DNA from: UBA6168 sp041741095
GTDB lineage: Bacteria; Bacteroidota; Bacteroidia; Chitinophagales; Saprospiraceae
DNA length: 64,000 nt
Assembly (NCBI GenBank): GCA_041741095.1
Contig: JBGSKQ010000067.1
Coordinates: forward strand, 61,310 to 125,309
Reading direction: 5' to 3'
A program made the translations under genes and the position numbers. Under the pieces are notes generated by a model that worked only from the letters and a program-made list of their open reading frames with translations, was not told the origin of the DNA and searched no databases. Positions 9,391 through 17,863 of the stretch are shown here, one piece after another (position 1 is the stretch's first letter; every line of letters begins with the position of its first letter).

Positions 9391-10341
9391 CTAGTAACTA
9401 AAGAATCTATTGAAAGCATTTAACTCTTCGACCATGTCAGATATCGATAAAAGATCAGAGTTATTTTTTAACCATGCTTTTACTTGTTGATAAAAACCTG
9501 GTTTAAACTCAATGTCTAAACTATAGTCTATTTCGACTAATCCTATTTTAAACTCTCCTTTTACTTGTTGATGCAAACGCTCCATAGGGCTGAACAACAA
9601 TTTGCGTTCAGGTGTCATAATTTCTATGTTCCATTTACCTGGGCATCCCCAGTTGGCATGATAAGTAAAAGGCACTCCCTCTTTTGTCTCTCCAATTCCT
9701 GTAAAGATAGAACCCGCTGGATGCCACTTTACAGCCATACCATATTGACGGCATTCCATCCATCCTGGTTTGCCACCCAGATAAAAAGCAGTATCGATTA
9801 CATGAGAACTATTCGCTATTCCCCAATTTTCATTTGTTGCCAAACTGTAATTTTTGGGGTCAATTCGAAAAATCGCTTCTGTAAAATCGAAGTGAAAGGA
9901 GGATATGCCTCCATCTCTCCTGATGAATTCTTTGGCTGCTTGCACTGAAACGTAGTTGCGCCTGTTGAAGGCGATGGACACGGTAGCCGTTTTTTGCCGG
10001 GCCAATTCTGCCAGATCTTCTGTCTCTTGTATGGAATAGGACAAGGGTTTTTCCACCAAGATATTTTTACAACCTGCCTGAAGGAGGCAGAATGTAGATG
10101 CTGCCAAGTTCTCAATGGGAGTGGCAATGATGGCGTTCGTCGGAGGTTTGTTGCTTTGTAGCCAGTTTCCCAGTCCACCGCTAAAGGCTTCAACATCAGG
10201 ATGAGCGGATTTTAGTTCTACTATGTTTTTCTCCCCACGTCCGACAACAAGCACCTGGTGACCCAAAGCCTCCAATACTTTTACGTATTCACGGGCTATG
10301 CTCCCCGCTCCAACCACCAGTATTTTTAAGTAATTGGGCAA
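9391..10341 (-). CDS. Gfo/Idh/MocA oxidoreductase (first of three)
   Basis: A 316-residue NAD(P)-dependent oxidoreductase. The Rossmann motif KILVVGAGSIAREYV begins at residue 6, ILVEKPLSYSI carries the conserved EKP, and NSSHVIDTAFYLGG supplies the active-site His. The start codon appears to be TTG at 10339-10341, overlapping the upstream oxidoreductase gene by 16 bp; no ATG lies nearby. This is the last gene of the nonulosonate operon; after its stop about 215 bp precede the SGNH gene. Substrate unknown: oxidation of a nucleotide sugar, or of the sugar before CMP activation, is possible. Confidence 0.8.
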   Translation of the reverse strand: MPNYLKILVVGAGSIAREYVKVLEALGHQVLVVGRGEKNIVELKSAHPDVEAFSGGLGNWLQSNKPPTNAIIATPIENLAASTFCLLQAGCKNILVEKPLSYSIQETEDLAELARQKTATVSIAFNRRNYVSVQAAKEFIRRDGGISSFHFDFTEAIFRIDPKNYSLATNENWGIANSSHVIDTAFYLGGKPGWMECRQYGMAVKWHPAGSIFTGIGETKEGVPFTYHANWGCPGKWNIEIMTPERKLLFSPMERLHQQVKGEFKIGLVEIDYSLDIEFKPGFYQQVKAWLKNNSDLLSISDMVEELNAFNRFFSY

Positions 10342-11306
10342 AGGTCTGAAGTTGTCTTTTGACTCTTGTTGTAATGTTTGATCATCGCTTCCAAAAATGG
10401 AAGATGGGTTTTTACCGAATCCGTATAAGATGTAAGTTCACATGAACCCGTTTCAAAAAGTTGATGTGCCACTATGTGAGTGAGTTGACTTTGGTAAAGC
10501 ATGGTAAATTCAAACTCTTCCAGGTCTAAGCGCTGTTCACCAATCTGTTCATGCCAGTACTTTCCTATGCCTTCGGACACCACCATTCGGTTGGAAGTGG
10601 TAGATATACGCACGGAGATATTGGGCCGACCAGTCTTAAAACAAATGAGGCTAAGTATATGCCCATTTTCGCTTTTCCCTGAAATACGACCCGAGAAATC
10701 AATATATCCTTGTCGCTTGCTCTCCATAAATCCAGGATCGAGTTCATTGGTCCAGACTTGAATCACTTCGCCTGTCAGCCATTGGAACAGATCCACGAAA
10801 TGAATGCCGTTACAGCCTAAACCCCAATTATTGCCAACCACTACCATATGTAAGGATTCCAAGGGTTTCAACAAACCTTTTATCTTCTTATAGCTAGGGA
10901 ACATTCTACGTGGGCAGTTCACGAAGCAGGTTGTACCGGTTTGGGCCAGCTTTTCCTCTACCTCATTGTACGCTGCTGATCGTTGGAACAGAAATTTTTC
11001 CAATAACAGGAATTTCACCTCAAAGTTTGACAGTAGTTCCATCACCACCTGATGACGTACGCCCGAGTTGGTGGCTACCACCACGAGATCAAGTTTTTTT
11101 TCATCCATGTTGCCCAGGCCAAAAAGTGGTTTTATTTCATGCTTATTATGGCCTTCTATCTGCATGAATCTTTCGTTGGCTATATTGAGGCTGTTGACCA
11201 AGGGATCCACTACATAAATATCAGTGGGGTCTTCTAACAAGGCCAATGCCTGCAAATGTCTGCTTCCAAGTTGCCCGGCCCCTATTACTACAATTTTCTT
11301 TGCCAC
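10326..11306 (-). CDS. Gfo/Idh/MocA oxidoreductase (second of three)
   Basis: A 326-residue protein with Rossmann motif IVVIGAGQLGSRHLQAL, the lysine motif FLLLEKFLF (EKF instead of the usual EKP) and NGIHFVDLFQWLTG in the place of the catalytic His segment. It starts with GTG at 11304-11306, 24 bp after the SDR gene, and ends inside the next oxidoreductase gene. Low similarity to its two relatives in the cluster argues for distinct substrates rather than a recent duplication. The replacement of Pro in EKP is visible; its effect is unknown. Confidence 0.75.
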   Translation of the reverse strand: MAKKIVVIGAGQLGSRHLQALALLEDPTDIYVVDPLVNSLNIANERFMQIEGHNKHEIKPLFGLGNMDEKKLDLVVVATNSGVRHQVVMELLSNFEVKFLLLEKFLFQRSAAYNEVEEKLAQTGTTCFVNCPRRMFPSYKKIKGLLKPLESLHMVVVGNNWGLGCNGIHFVDLFQWLTGEVIQVWTNELDPGFMESKRQGYIDFSGRISGKSENGHILSLICFKTGRPNISVRISTTSNRMVVSEGIGKYWHEQIGEQRLDLEEFEFTMLYQSQLTHIVAHQLFETGSCELTSYTDSVKTHLPFLEAMIKHYNKSQKTTSDLCPIT

Positions 11307-11330
11307 AAAAAATGTTTTATTTTGAATTTC

Positions 11331-12065
11331 TCAAATTGCTGTCCATCCTCCGTCTACTATTAAATTCTGGCCTGTTATGTACTTTGCGTCATCACTCAAT
11401 AAAAAGCTCACTGCAGGTGCAATGTCTTCAGGAAGTCCCATGCGCTTCATTGGAACTTTTTTTTCGTAAGCTTTTACAAAAAGCTTAGGCTGATTATCGA
11501 ATATTCCCCCAGGGGAGACGCAGTTAATGCGTATCCCAAGTGACCCGTATTTGGAGGCCAGAAAGCGGGTGAAATTGATCAAACCTCCTTTTATAGCGGC
11601 GTAGGGGGCCGGGGGTTCCATATCCGTGCCTTCATAAACGCTGAAGTCGTTACCAACCACCCCATAAATTGAAGCGATATTAACAATGCTGCCTTGCTTC
11701 TGGGACTTCATTCTTCTGATCACCTCCTGACAGAAAAGAATAGAACTGTTGAGTTGCCACTCTACATTTTTTTGCAGAGATCCGGCCTTTAAATCTTCAA
11801 AAGGCGCCCCCCAATCTTTAGTGCGGGGATAGGCATTGTTCACCAGTCCATCGATCCGACCATGGTATTCGAAGATTTTTTCAACCGCTTCGATGATATT
11901 TTCCTGCTTGGTGATATCGCACGCTATCAGATTTTTATCAAGGTCGGTTTCTATGGTCAAATCGAGGTTAATGGCAATGCCCCCACTGGCAGAAATGTGC
12001 CCGACCATGGCTTTACCCAACAGGCCGCTACCGCCCGTAACTATAATTACTTTGTCTTTTAGCAC
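11331..12065 (-). CDS. Short-chain dehydrogenase (PtmA-like position in nonulosonate cluster)
   Basis: A classical SDR of 244 residues: TGGSGLLGKAM (cofactor loop), NNAYP, IASIYG with the active-site Ser region, PYAAIKGG (YxxxK) and the C-terminal ITGQNLIVDGGW. It starts with GTG at 12063-12065. Its place beside LegF-, PtmE-, LegG- and LegI-like genes matches the Campylobacter ptm locus, where PtmA is an SDR associated with legionaminic acid flagellin modification. It likely reduces or oxidises a keto-sugar intermediate or the nonulosonate itself; the exact reaction is not established even for PtmA. Confidence 0.8.
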   Translation of the reverse strand: MLKDKVIIVTGGSGLLGKAMVGHISASGGIAINLDLTIETDLDKNLIACDITKQENIIEAVEKIFEYHGRIDGLVNNAYPRTKDWGAPFEDLKAGSLQKNVEWQLNSSILFCQEVIRRMKSQKQGSIVNIASIYGVVGNDFSVYEGTDMEPPAPYAAIKGGLINFTRFLASKYGSLGIRINCVSPGGIFDNQPKLFVKAYEKKVPMKRMGLPEDIAPAVSFLLSDDAKYITGQNLIVDGGWTAI

Positions 12066-12175
12066 TGTGATTATTTTTATTGGAGTAAGTTGTCGGCAGT
12101 CTTAAGCAATAGGCCATACAAACTCCTGCATTATGATCTTCCTATCAAGGTCAATTTTATGTAAGGCGGGAATCA

Positions 12176-13084
12176 TTATTGCAAGCAGTAACTCAACGTT
12201 CTAATTGATTCACCAAGGTGGTTCATATAGTTCTCCTGCTTGTTCAAACCTGCTACAAAATATTTCATCTGTTCATAATAGGTGTCCGTTAAATTACAGC
12301 TGTCGCTGAAAATTACCTGGCCATTCGCTTTAATAACCTGGCTGGCGAGGAGGTCGGCCATCCAGGTTTCGTCCTCCATAACAATCTCCATGTAACGCCT
12401 TGCATCCCTTCGATAATAATTGAGTAGTACTGAAATATTATAATTTTCATACTGTAGCCAATAATGGGCGGTATCGATTGAGTTGATTTGCAGGTCAGAC
12501 ACCTTTGACCTGAACGAATTCAACTGGAAAGGTTCCCCAAACAACCAAGTGATATAGTCCAATTCATGGATCAAGTCGAGGTGGACCCCCCCCCCCAGTT
12601 CTCTTTTAGCGCTGTATACCTTTCGATAATCTCTTCCGGGACGCCAGTTGGGGAGAAATGAGCCGCAATAAGCCTGTACTTCAAGTACCCGTTTTTCAGA
12701 AAGGTTATTAGATAACCATTGAATAACTGGATGAAAGCGGAAGTTAAAAGCTGTATAAGTACGGATGTTCTTTTGCTCTGTTTGACTGAGTAGTTCTGTT
12801 ACCCCTTCCAGATTCATTAAGGGCGGTTTTTCAATAAATAGCGGAACCCCTACTTCAAGGCTTTTTTTAATCGTTTTATAATGTTCACTGGTTGGGTTGC
12901 AGATCATGACGAAATCTAGGTTGTGAGGAACCTGGTCCCATTGGTAAACGTTTTTTACACCTTCAATTTCACATCGTGATTTACCGGAGCGCAGAGCCAG
13001 TATTTCGCAATCTGGTTGCAGTTTTTTCAATGCGTTTATATGTTTTTGGGCAATAGATCCCAGGCCTATAATCAGAACTTTCAT
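12176..13084 (-). CDS. Gfo/Idh/MocA oxidoreductase (third of three)
   Basis: A 302-residue protein with KVLIIGLGSIAQKHINAL (Rossmann), LFIEKPPLMN (EKP) and GGVHLDLIHELDYITWLFG, which supplies the catalytic His. It overlaps the stop of the cytidylyltransferase gene by 4 bp (ATGA), so it is translated with the activation enzymes. About 110 bp separate it from the SDR gene. The run of C around 12585-12594 encodes glycine inside GGGVHLD and could be a slippage site. A role in tailoring the nonulosonic acid is inferred from the overlap. Confidence 0.8.
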   Translation of the reverse strand: MKVLIIGLGSIAQKHINALKKLQPDCEILALRSGKSRCEIEGVKNVYQWDQVPHNLDFVMICNPTSEHYKTIKKSLEVGVPLFIEKPPLMNLEGVTELLSQTEQKNIRTYTAFNFRFHPVIQWLSNNLSEKRVLEVQAYCGSFLPNWRPGRDYRKVYSAKRELGGGVHLDLIHELDYITWLFGEPFQLNSFRSKVSDLQINSIDTAHYWLQYENYNISVLLNYYRRDARRYMEIVMEDETWMADLLASQVIKANGQVIFSDSCNLTDTYYEQMKYFVAGLNKQENYMNHLGESIRTLSYCLQ

Positions 13085-13800
13085 ATCTCGAACCCAAGAA
13101 GGTTTTCACGTAGCATAATTTCCATAATGATGAAGTCATGGGGCTCATCAAGATCGAAGCATAGATGTGGCATGACATAGGCTATCGACCGCTTTGTGGT
13201 GCTCACAGAATGCCCTTCCTCAAAGAACCTCCTCCGGAAAATGTAAAAGGATGCATTCATATCATAGACTGCTGGTGCCTGTTGTCGGGATTTGATTTCC
13301 CCCGCTTCTTTTACTACTTTTACGTACCCTGAAGGGGTCTCTTCTACCATATTAAAATAAGGATTGCGGGCAGCCGGGCTTACGGAAAATATATTCAGGG
13401 CTTTTGGATTTTCTTCTATCTGTTGCAAGGCTTTTTCTAGATCGTCAAGTGTTCGCATCGGTGAAGTGACGTCCATATCAATCACGTAATCATAGCGATA
13501 GTTATTCTTTTTTTCCTCAAACTCCCAAAGATGCTTTATTGCACCGATTTTACCAGCAGTGTCAGAAGCCATCTCTTCCGGACGATCATATTCCGTTATT
13601 AATCCGTATTGGGCAGCGATTTCTTTTATAGATTCGCTGTCTGTACTCAAAGCAAAATCTGCTTTATATTTCTCAGCGAATTTCCGGCCAGTACAAATAG
13701 AATAGGCAACTAACGGTAGTCCATTCAGTATCTTAATATTCTTTCCGGGAATACCTTTTGATCCTCCCCGTGCACAAATGGTCAATAGTATCTTCATCAA
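13081..13800 (-). CDS. legF: CMP-nonulosonate (acylneuraminate) cytidylyltransferase, LegF/NeuA-like
   Basis: A 239-residue CTP-dependent transferase. ICARGGSKGIPGKNIK is the nucleotide-binding signature of the CMP-NeuAc synthetase family, and DYVIDMDVTSPMRTLDD contains the metal-binding aspartates. It activates the free 9-carbon sugar to its CMP form in the cytoplasm. It overlaps both neighbours by 4 bp. With LegI, LegG, PtmE and LegC alongside, a legionaminic-type substrate is more likely than N-acetylneuraminate, but cytidylyltransferase sequence alone does not decide this. Confidence 0.88.
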   Translation of the reverse strand: MMKILLTICARGGSKGIPGKNIKILNGLPLVAYSICTGRKFAEKYKADFALSTDSESIKEIAAQYGLITEYDRPEEMASDTAGKIGAIKHLWEFEEKKNNYRYDYVIDMDVTSPMRTLDDLEKALQQIEENPKALNIFSVSPAARNPYFNMVEETPSGYVKVVKEAGEIKSRQQAPAVYDMNASFYIFRRRFFEEGHSVSTTKRSIAYVMPHLCFDLDEPHDFIIMEIMLRENLLGFEI

Positions 13801-14840
13801 AACTGTAGATGTTTTATGTCCTCCTGAGCCTTTTCAAAATCGTTGGGTTTGCCAATATCCAACCAATATTGCCGCAAGGGATAAGAAATAACCCGATATC
13901 CCTCTTCCATCAGTTTTTGCATCAAATCCGTGCTGTTGTAAAAACTGTTGGCAGGGATGTGTTTTAACAATTCACGCTTGATCAAATAGATGCCACCGTT
14001 AGAGTAATAGGTATAAGTTGGCTTTTCTGTAAAAGAAATTATCTGGTGATCCGAAGTCTCGAGTACGGCATAAGGTATATTAACCTGATAAGGTATGGTT
14101 ACTATTGCCATATCTGCATTTTTTGCCGTAAAATCAAGAAAAAAGTCTTCATAATCAATATTAGTGAGCAAATCGGAGTTGGTAATGAGTACGTAATCAT
14201 GCTGAAACTCTCTAACTTTGCCTACTGCACCGATAGTACCCAGCGGTTTGTCTTCCCAGATATACTTGATATTGATTCCCCTGTTACTGCCGTCACCCAA
14301 AAAATCCTCGATTTGCTTACCAAGGTAGTTGAGAGAGATCCAAAAGTCATCAACACCGAATTGCCCAAGCCGATCGAGGCCGTGTTCTATGATGGTTTTG
14401 TTTCCTACCTTGAGGAGGGGCTTAGGCATTTTTTCTGTGAGCGGTTTTAACCGGCTTCCCTTACCGCCTGCCATTATCACTGCATCGAGGGGCAGGTATG
14501 ATTTTAGAAAACGAAAGTTGATTACATTGATGATTTTCTGGTCGCCGTTTAGCACGGGAATGATGCGAAAGTTGTTTTCCCGCAGATCAATTATTTCTTT
14601 CAATGAGTAGTTGTTCTTACAGATGTATTTTGGAGAAAGTTGTATAAAATTCTCAACCTTGTCACCGGGTGAAAGTCCTCTTAACAAACCCCGTCTTACA
14701 TCGCCATCAGTGAGTGATCCGATAAGTTGCAGATTTTCATTCGTAACGAACAAGATGGCATCCTTGGCCAGTTTATTCAATTTTTCAAGACCTTCTTTCA
14801 GGCTACTGCCTTGTAAAATGATGTGATCAGTAAATGTCAT
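13797..14840 (-). CDS. ptmE: PtmE/LegE-like sugar-1-phosphate nucleotidyltransferase with CBS pair
   Basis: A 347-residue protein. Residues 1 to about 115 form a CBS-domain pair (DAILFVTNENLQLIGSLTDG, then IIPVLNGDQKIINV). The rest is a RmlA/GlmU-like nucleotidyltransferase opening with AVIMAGGKGSRLKPLTE and KPLLKVG. This architecture is that of Campylobacter PtmE, which makes GDP-glucosamine for the GDP-linked legionaminic pathway (established knowledge). It overlaps neuC/legG by 14 bp and legF by 4 bp. It supports GDP-HexNAc rather than UDP-HexNAc intermediates. PtmF, the glucosamine N-acetyltransferase step, is not seen nearby. Confidence 0.8.
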   Translation of the reverse strand: MTFTDHIILQGSSLKEGLEKLNKLAKDAILFVTNENLQLIGSLTDGDVRRGLLRGLSPGDKVENFIQLSPKYICKNNYSLKEIIDLRENNFRIIPVLNGDQKIINVINFRFLKSYLPLDAVIMAGGKGSRLKPLTEKMPKPLLKVGNKTIIEHGLDRLGQFGVDDFWISLNYLGKQIEDFLGDGSNRGINIKYIWEDKPLGTIGAVGKVREFQHDYVLITNSDLLTNIDYEDFFLDFTAKNADMAIVTIPYQVNIPYAVLETSDHQIISFTEKPTYTYYSNGGIYLIKRELLKHIPANSFYNSTDLMQKLMEEGYRVISYPLRQYWLDIGKPNDFEKAQEDIKHLQF

Positions 14841-15945
14841 CTGGATGCAATGTTTTTAGTACTTCGATGATCCTATTAGCTGCACCTTTCTTGTAATATC
14901 GGTTTTCACCTGTGAAGGCCGGAAATACCATAGCCTCAATCGATGTTTTATAGATTGCATCAGCGGTGAACTCACAATCAAATACATTTTTACTTCTGAC
15001 CCTACCTTTTTGGCGGTTACCAACATTTACTGCGTAACGGTTAAAGGAGGCAGCCTCTATGATTCCGCTGGAGGTATTTCCCAACAGGAAAATGCAGTAC
15101 TTCATGGCAGCAAAGTAATTGCGCTTACCAAAGTTCTCTACCAGAATTACATTCCCTTGTCGATGTGCTCTCAATTGCTCCAGTTTTTTCCGAAATAAGG
15201 ACCCCATTGTATCAGCATTTGGCATAGTAATTACCAAATTTATATCCTTTGACAGCCGTTTTAATCCTTGGTACATTTCAATGGCTAGCCTTTCGTTACG
15301 ATTTGGCGATACGGTTTCTGGATGGAAAGTTACCAGGGCATAATTTCCAGGTGGAATTGAGAAATCCAATCTCAATTTGTTTTCGTCTGGTAGCATGAGG
15401 TTTTCAATACCGTCTAAACTTAATGAGCCTACATGATAAACTCCTTTCGTGCTACCGGTTAACAACTTTACCCGGTCTGCATAATTATCAGTCGCTGTAA
15501 AATGCAACTTTGATGCAAGGCTGATCTGGTGGCGGTAGATATTATCGATGGCACCCAGCGTTGTCTCGCCCCCATGGAGGTGCGCAAATTTCACTTCTGA
15601 TGGAATACCAGCCTGAACTGCTGCACACATTTCATAGCGGTCACCCAGGCAAAATACCAAGTCATAAACATGATCGGTCCAGAAGTCCGCAAATTTCATG
15701 GCAGTGAGGGCGTAGGAAGTAGCAATAGCTGCTTCATTATCATTAGCCAAAGCAGTGGTAAGGCTGTAAACTGTTTCAAAGCCTTCTTTCCTTATATCCT
15801 CCAGGGTGAAACCGTGAAACCTTGAGGTATGTGTGCCAAAGGCGATAATTTGTAATTCAAAGTACCGGTCAGCCTGAATTTTGTATAGTAAGGGTTGATA
15901 AATCCCAAAATCTGCCCTAGAACTGGTAAGTACGCCGATTTTCAT
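14827..15945 (-). CDS. legG: Hydrolysing NDP-HexNAc 2-epimerase, LegG/NeuC-like
   Basis: A 372-residue GT-B-like enzyme. The opening KIGVLTSSRADFGIYQPLL is the signature of the hydrolysing 2-epimerase (NeuC) family; HLHGGETTLGAIDNIYRH and the late LGNTSSGIIEAA support it. The enzyme removes the nucleotide and inverts C2 to give the mannosamine-type hexose that the synthase condenses with phosphoenolpyruvate. It overlaps the LegI gene by 4 bp. NeuC (UDP-GlcNAc to ManNAc) is the alternative. The presence of LegC and PtmE favours LegG acting on a 2,4-diamino-2,4,6-trideoxy sugar. Confidence 0.85.
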   Translation of the reverse strand: MKIGVLTSSRADFGIYQPLLYKIQADRYFELQIIAFGTHTSRFHGFTLEDIRKEGFETVYSLTTALANDNEAAIATSYALTAMKFADFWTDHVYDLVFCLGDRYEMCAAVQAGIPSEVKFAHLHGGETTLGAIDNIYRHQISLASKLHFTATDNYADRVKLLTGSTKGVYHVGSLSLDGIENLMLPDENKLRLDFSIPPGNYALVTFHPETVSPNRNERLAIEMYQGLKRLSKDINLVITMPNADTMGSLFRKKLEQLRAHRQGNVILVENFGKRNYFAAMKYCIFLLGNTSSGIIEAASFNRYAVNVGNRQKGRVRSKNVFDCEFTADAIYKTSIEAMVFPAFTGENRYYKKGAANRIIEVLKTLHPDDIY

Positions 15946-16967
15946 ATAAGGTCATTCCATCTCAACTGGTGGTAAACCGGGAGGTCCCGTGCTGCTTTTT
16001 TATTGAGTACCTCCTCCCAATAAAAAGGTGAAATACCATTGCCTGGCCGTAGTGGTATCAGATTTTCTTCAGTAAGGCTTTCGCCAGCCTTGATATCTTT
16101 GGATAGATGCAGGCTTTTTCGGGCAATTACTATGTTCTTAATCTCGCTCGTACTGGGCTGCTTACGACCATCTCCTGAAATGGCCTGTTCAATATTCCGG
16201 ATGGCATTTACCATGGCTTTCAGCTCATGCGGTTCAAGAGATGCTTTATGGTCGGGGCCAGGCAAATTACGATCAAGCGTAAAGTGTTTTTCAATCACCG
16301 ATGCACCTAATGCTACCGCAGCAATTGGGACTTCTATACCAAGTGTATGGTCTGAATAACCCACCTTTACTCCGAATGCCTGGGCTATTGTATTCATAGC
16401 TTTTAAATTGACGTCTTCAAAAGGAGTGGGGTATTCGGTATTACAATGCAGAACCGTAATTTTTTCATTTGGGCAACCATATTTGTTCAGAATGTCCAAT
16501 GCAGTTTCAATTTCTCCCAAAGTGGCCATACCGGTCGACAATATAACTGGCTTTCCGGTTTTAGCTATTGCCCGCAGATATGGGTAATTGTTTATCTCTC
16601 CACTTGGACTTTTGATTAAATCTACACCCAAGTTATCTAAATACTTTACTCCTTCAGCATCAAACGCTGTAGAAAAAAAATTTATGCCTTTATTATTGCA
16701 GTAATCTATTAATTCTAGATGATCCTCGTGCGTCAATTCCAAATTTTTTAACATCTGTAATTGAGTATTATCTTCTACTCCCAAATTCTTGGACTGATAA
16801 TCGGCTTTTTTTGCCAATGGACTGACCAGTTTTTCTGCTTTGAAAGATTGAAATTTTACGTAATCTGCACCTGCATGCACAGCAGCATCGATTAATTTTC
16901 TGGCTATATTTATGTCCCCATTATGGTTAACCCCGGCCTCTGCTATAACTATTGTTAGTTTTTTCAT
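15942..16967 (-). CDS. legI: Nonulosonic acid synthase, LegI/NeuB-like
   Basis: A 341-residue enzyme with an N-terminal NeuB TIM barrel (VIAEAGVNHNGDI at the start, VKFQSFKAEKL, LSTGMATLGEI, HCNTEYPTP, EKHFTLDRNLPGPDHKASL) and a C-terminal SAF/antifreeze-like domain (SLHLSKDIKAGESLTEENL). It condenses phosphoenolpyruvate with the six-carbon diamino or acetamido sugar to form the 9-carbon acid. It overlaps the formyltransferase and LegG genes by 4 bp each. All expected metal- and substrate-binding residues of the family appear present. Confidence 0.92.
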   Translation of the reverse strand: MKKLTIVIAEAGVNHNGDINIARKLIDAAVHAGADYVKFQSFKAEKLVSPLAKKADYQSKNLGVEDNTQLQMLKNLELTHEDHLELIDYCNNKGINFFSTAFDAEGVKYLDNLGVDLIKSPSGEINNYPYLRAIAKTGKPVILSTGMATLGEIETALDILNKYGCPNEKITVLHCNTEYPTPFEDVNLKAMNTIAQAFGVKVGYSDHTLGIEVPIAAVALGASVIEKHFTLDRNLPGPDHKASLEPHELKAMVNAIRNIEQAISGDGRKQPSTSEIKNIVIARKSLHLSKDIKAGESLTEENLIPLRPGNGISPFYWEEVLNKKAARDLPVYHQLRWNDLI

Positions 16968-17863
16968 AACTCAAACCTATCTCCAACTTTAAGTTTTATT
17001 TCTGATTCAATATCAAAAATTTCAATAAATGAATCAATGGTTTTTACCAAGAATCCGTTTTCTGTCTTGGAGAGTATCTGTCCTGCTCTATTAATATATT
17101 TAGGAGCATCAGGTATTAGTCTTGATTTATTAATCTTTACAATACTACTTTTTAAATGCGTAGAGGCAATTGGCCCAGGTTTAGCCAAGGCACGTATAAA
17201 GTTAAAAATGTTTCGGGATGTGGAATTCCAATTAATCAATTCGTCACCTGGCTCTCTTTTGCCACAATAGAACCCTACTGGGTGTATAGAAGTTTGATTA
17301 ATCCGCTGAAATGTACCGTTATGTAATTCTTTTAATGCATCATACAAAATAATGGCACATTCTTTATAAGCCTTTTCTAATAATGTTCCATAATCGTCAT
17401 CATCAATGATAGGAAATGACCTTTGCAGGATTATATCACCGGTGTCTATTCCTTCATCTACAAAGTGAACTGTAATTCCAAACACTTTTTCATCATTAAT
17501 TATTGCCCAATTCAAAATATTCCTACCCCTGTAGAAGGGTAATTTGCCAGCATGACAATTTATGGTGCCCATTTTAGGTAAATCGATTGTTTTTTTTCGA
17601 AATATTTGATCAAAACTCATTGAAACAAATAAATCACAATCATACTTTTTGACATTTTCAATAAAGGAATCACTATTGATTTTAACTGGAAATAAATAAT
17701 CAATTCTATATTTTGCTGCGTAAATCTGTAGAGTGTTATCCCTTGTGTTAACTCTTGGTACAATAAATCGGATATCAAATGATTGATCTTTAATTAGAAG
17801 CTCAAATGCTTGGTGTGACCAAGGACCATCGGCAAAATAACCTATTTTTAGTTTATTCATCAT
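16964..17863 (-). CDS. Formyltransferase-like enzyme (sugar N-formyltransferase)
   Basis: A 299-residue protein related to methionyl-tRNA and sugar N-formyltransferases. INCHAGKLPFYRGRNI supplies the Asn and His of the catalytic triad and VDEGIDTGDII the Asp; N10-formyl-tetrahydrofolate is the donor in the family. A small C-terminal domain follows. It overlaps legC by 4 bp on one side and legI by 4 bp on the other, exactly where other legionaminic operons place the LegH N-acetyltransferase. It probably formylates the 4-amino group made by LegC (C7 of the final sugar). It is more AT-rich than its neighbours, hinting at separate acquisition. Confidence 0.8.
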   Translation of the reverse strand: MMNKLKIGYFADGPWSHQAFELLIKDQSFDIRFIVPRVNTRDNTLQIYAAKYRIDYLFPVKINSDSFIENVKKYDCDLFVSMSFDQIFRKKTIDLPKMGTINCHAGKLPFYRGRNILNWAIINDEKVFGITVHFVDEGIDTGDIILQRSFPIIDDDDYGTLLEKAYKECAIILYDALKELHNGTFQRINQTSIHPVGFYCGKREPGDELINWNSTSRNIFNFIRALAKPGPIASTHLKSSIVKINKSRLIPDAPKYINRAGQILSKTENGFLVKTIDSFIEIFDIESEIKLKVGDRFEL

